64,000 nucleotides of DNA, taken from assembly GCA_006503475.1 (NCBI GenBank), contig RSEH01000027.1, positions 1 through 64,000 of the forward strand. Direction: 5' to 3'. Position 1 is the stretch's first letter. Every line of letters begins with the position of its first letter. The stretch comes from Stentor roeselii (Eukaryota > Ciliophora > Heterotrichea > Heterotrichida > Stentoridae). This document shows, piece by piece, positions 63,301 to 64,000 of this stretch. Below the pieces are notes generated by a model. That model was given only the letters and a program-made list of their open reading frames with translations, was not told the origin of the DNA and made no database searches. Position numbers and translations under genes: made by a program.

Positions 63301-64000
63301 CTGGAAAAGGTGTACTCGGAAAAGAGCTTTTCGCTGGTGTTTACAGCTATTGAATAACCTGGAACGTTTTGGATGTCCAATATTTTATTTTCTAGCTCTT
63401 GAACGGTGAAAACTTCAGTTTTGAATACCTGAGAAGATTCTAAGATACTAATAAAAACATCTGAAAAACTAGGAACCACAATTTTCGTCTCTTGTCCAGG
63501 GTTGAGTAATTTTTCACAAATCGCATTTTGGTTATCTTTAGTAAAAATCTGAACATCAGAATGAAGCAAGTTGCAAAAGTAGTGCTTATAACTGACTTCA
63601 AACAAATAAAAGTAGCTTTTTTTTATCTTATACCTGCAAAGTTGATGAACAACAGTTTTCGGGTTAATTTGGACTTCATTATCAACCCCATAGTAAAAAC
63701 TTTGAGATTCAATACGAACCAAGACCTGCGAAACATTCAAAGTCCAAGTAAAAGGAACAGAAACAACAGTCATAGGGGGACATTTTACTTCAACCATCTG
63801 ATAATTTAAACTAATCAGATACTCAGTATTATTCGCAATCTTATAAAGTGGTTCAAAGCTCACAAATCTTTTCCCAACATCAGAAAAAATCCTAACAAGA
63901 AACTCAATAATTTTCCCATCATGTTCAGCAGAAAACAAGAAAAATCCAGGTTTATCAGCATTGATATTTTCAGTTTCTTTTAAAAACATAAATGTAAACA
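60327..64000 (-). CDS. VPS13: VPS13-type lipid-transfer protein, C-terminal 1220 aa, 5' end outside window
   Basis: The frame is open to the window edge, so the protein is longer; VPS13 proteins have about 3000 residues. Counting from the ATG at 63989, the SHR-BD/VAB-like beta-rich region spans about 1-640 (RFVQVSI, IRYCQ motifs), and the conserved C-terminal helical part about 850-1080 (GSIDIIGNPLSL, EPAKGLLGGP, GLGKGVRSLV). A PH-like end follows at about 1110-1215. VPS13 bridges membranes at contact sites and moves lipids in bulk along a groove formed by its N-terminal part, which lies outside the window. The region before residue 1 is open in frame, so 63989 is not the true start. TAG stop, no intron seen. 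Confidence 0.9.
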   Translation of the reverse strand, partial: FTFMFLKETENINADKPGFFLFSAEHDGKIIEFLVRIFSDVGKRFVSFEPLYKIANNTEYLISLNYQMVEVKCPPMTVVSVPFTWTLNVSQVLVRIESQSFYYGVDNEVQINPKTVVHQLCRYKIKKSYFYLFEVSYKHYFCNLLHSDVQIFTKDNQNAICEKLLNPGQETKIVVPSFSDVFISILESSQVFKTEVFTVQELENKILDIQNVPGYSIAVNTSEKLFSEYTFSSAGFEPSKLDLSDQEKEEKSKFYPQILTLFSDYLIINKTSHNLNIYDLVLPSYSRSFFSTDNKKIQLKLSETDSSWSEEFRIDTIGVSGALETFLSYPSPKLVTIGIKISSCPDPLKLTTMIHLSPRFLIWNYLEAPVFMRQAGHSSEQMKIPCISEACPEGVSFDYSFIDKFKSVELSANSSHWSGRFSLENLNDFQLKLEDPDFVPSKKSKRTPWYLSTTRFVQVSITSADESTIHVALTNPKDPDFRIFNYTRKEIRYCQAGVEEKELKLKPGSYCYFAWDDHTLNKKKLKVFYQDLQGKYSIEKLFFNKGAKGTDVNSVDTHEKTFKKLGDCFVYNEIKDSTREFYLKSPEYATDFEDVFNQRIKSYKSTDLNESKDSRDSKEISLVPQGSLFAFKITSKEIGISLFDQENRETFYISFKNFKLELGLENFTTSSRKEQKINVVFKVRHLQIDSCDPDPDLFPVILCPLSEFKESPQNSEKSNYLEFQVEMVNSFKVSRSGEMTPSIKIIQNFDLVLQKTQLKLNEETIIKLVHLGNLFKILKSSTSSLQDSISPSYSKLETPASKASSQSKWYFRFIKLGVMQFTLTFQRSSKPSKSKESKKLFRVLKAVGGAFINISNSKLNFNEIIIINSFQTLSNFRSLLVKNYARQGMVQIYKIFGSIDIIGNPLSLIETLGTGVFQFMTEPAKGLLGGPKAFVVGLGKGVRSLVTSVIKGSFESASKITGGLYNVLKSATGETASVQPLDSGDIGKNAVTGLKEGANDIFQGIAGVVVKPFKGAKSRGAKGFASGLLSGTVGLIVSPFKLVLKLGNVITSTIASTASLVAEGKIHTFGRARFPRHWTSKVAIEAYNEGFAQAQAFLYSFEEFREEKILYFTECLLPVGPNVLENSQVFIIITLNWLIYVRNAKLKKKVQLFDLQRLEVHFFDGVFFLAVAGKSHQFLIPSLEFAGVACIFNRVSELGLKTIDGRVFYKCPKGIQVKDCLKD

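Noticed and set aside
1-64000. Transposons, virus-like elements and CRISPR arrays
   Set aside because: No transposase, integrase, reverse transcriptase or capsid-like frame, no long terminal repeats and no spaced direct repeats were seen on either strand.

Overview
The window looks like macronuclear DNA of a heterotrich ciliate, most probably Stentor or a close relative. It is very AT-rich. Long genes read through in the standard code, and all 27 stop codons I could assign are TAA (17) or TAG (10), never TGA. Introns are tiny, 15 nt in five of six cases, of the form GT...A....AG with an A six bases from the 3' end. No rRNA, tRNA, CRISPR array, virus-like element or recognisable transposon was found.

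Left half (about 1-40 kb) is loosely packed. It holds mostly membrane and signalling genes separated by AT-rich gaps of 0.3-1.9 kb. In order: a partial B-box/WD40 gene that appears disrupted; a 1485-aa channel-like protein carrying two complete polycystin-type modules; a predicted N-acylated helical protein; a cluster of three LamG/cysteine-rich multi-membrane proteins plus a relic of a fourth; a broken WWE-domain gene; a small unknown gene; two related large ecto-domain membrane proteins of no family I recognise; between these two, a WD40-TRP-like channel fusion, a NEK-type kinase and a small predicted prenylated protein; and a B-box/Kelch protein.

Right half contains two very compact blocks (40.7-53.6 kb and 58.9-64 kb) with 0-35 bp between many neighbours. 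The first has a MORN/IQ protein, a cyclic-nucleotide phosphodiesterase, an R2R3 Myb protein, a small proline-rich protein, ribosomal protein uL14, a secreted LNR/EGF/Calx-beta protein, the splicing factor SYF1/XAB2, a small N-acylated protein and a coiled-coil/PH-like protein. The second has an unknown small membrane protein, a zinc-finger protein and the C-terminal 1220 residues of a VPS13-type lipid-transfer protein. Between the blocks lies a birth-and-death cluster of small secreted repeat proteins (DUF5648-like; two intact, three decayed) around a VPS9-domain Rab GEF.

The most unusual genome-scale signal is an abrupt block-wise flipping of amino/keto (A+C versus G+T) skew on one strand, with blocks of roughly 200-900 bp that ignore gene and domain limits. 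The most unusual proteins are the double polycystin, the WD40-channel fusion and the paired ecto-domain proteins. Functionally, the window leans to membrane signalling: Ca-type channels, cyclic nucleotide hydrolysis, kinase, Rab GEF, and lipid-anchored proteins.
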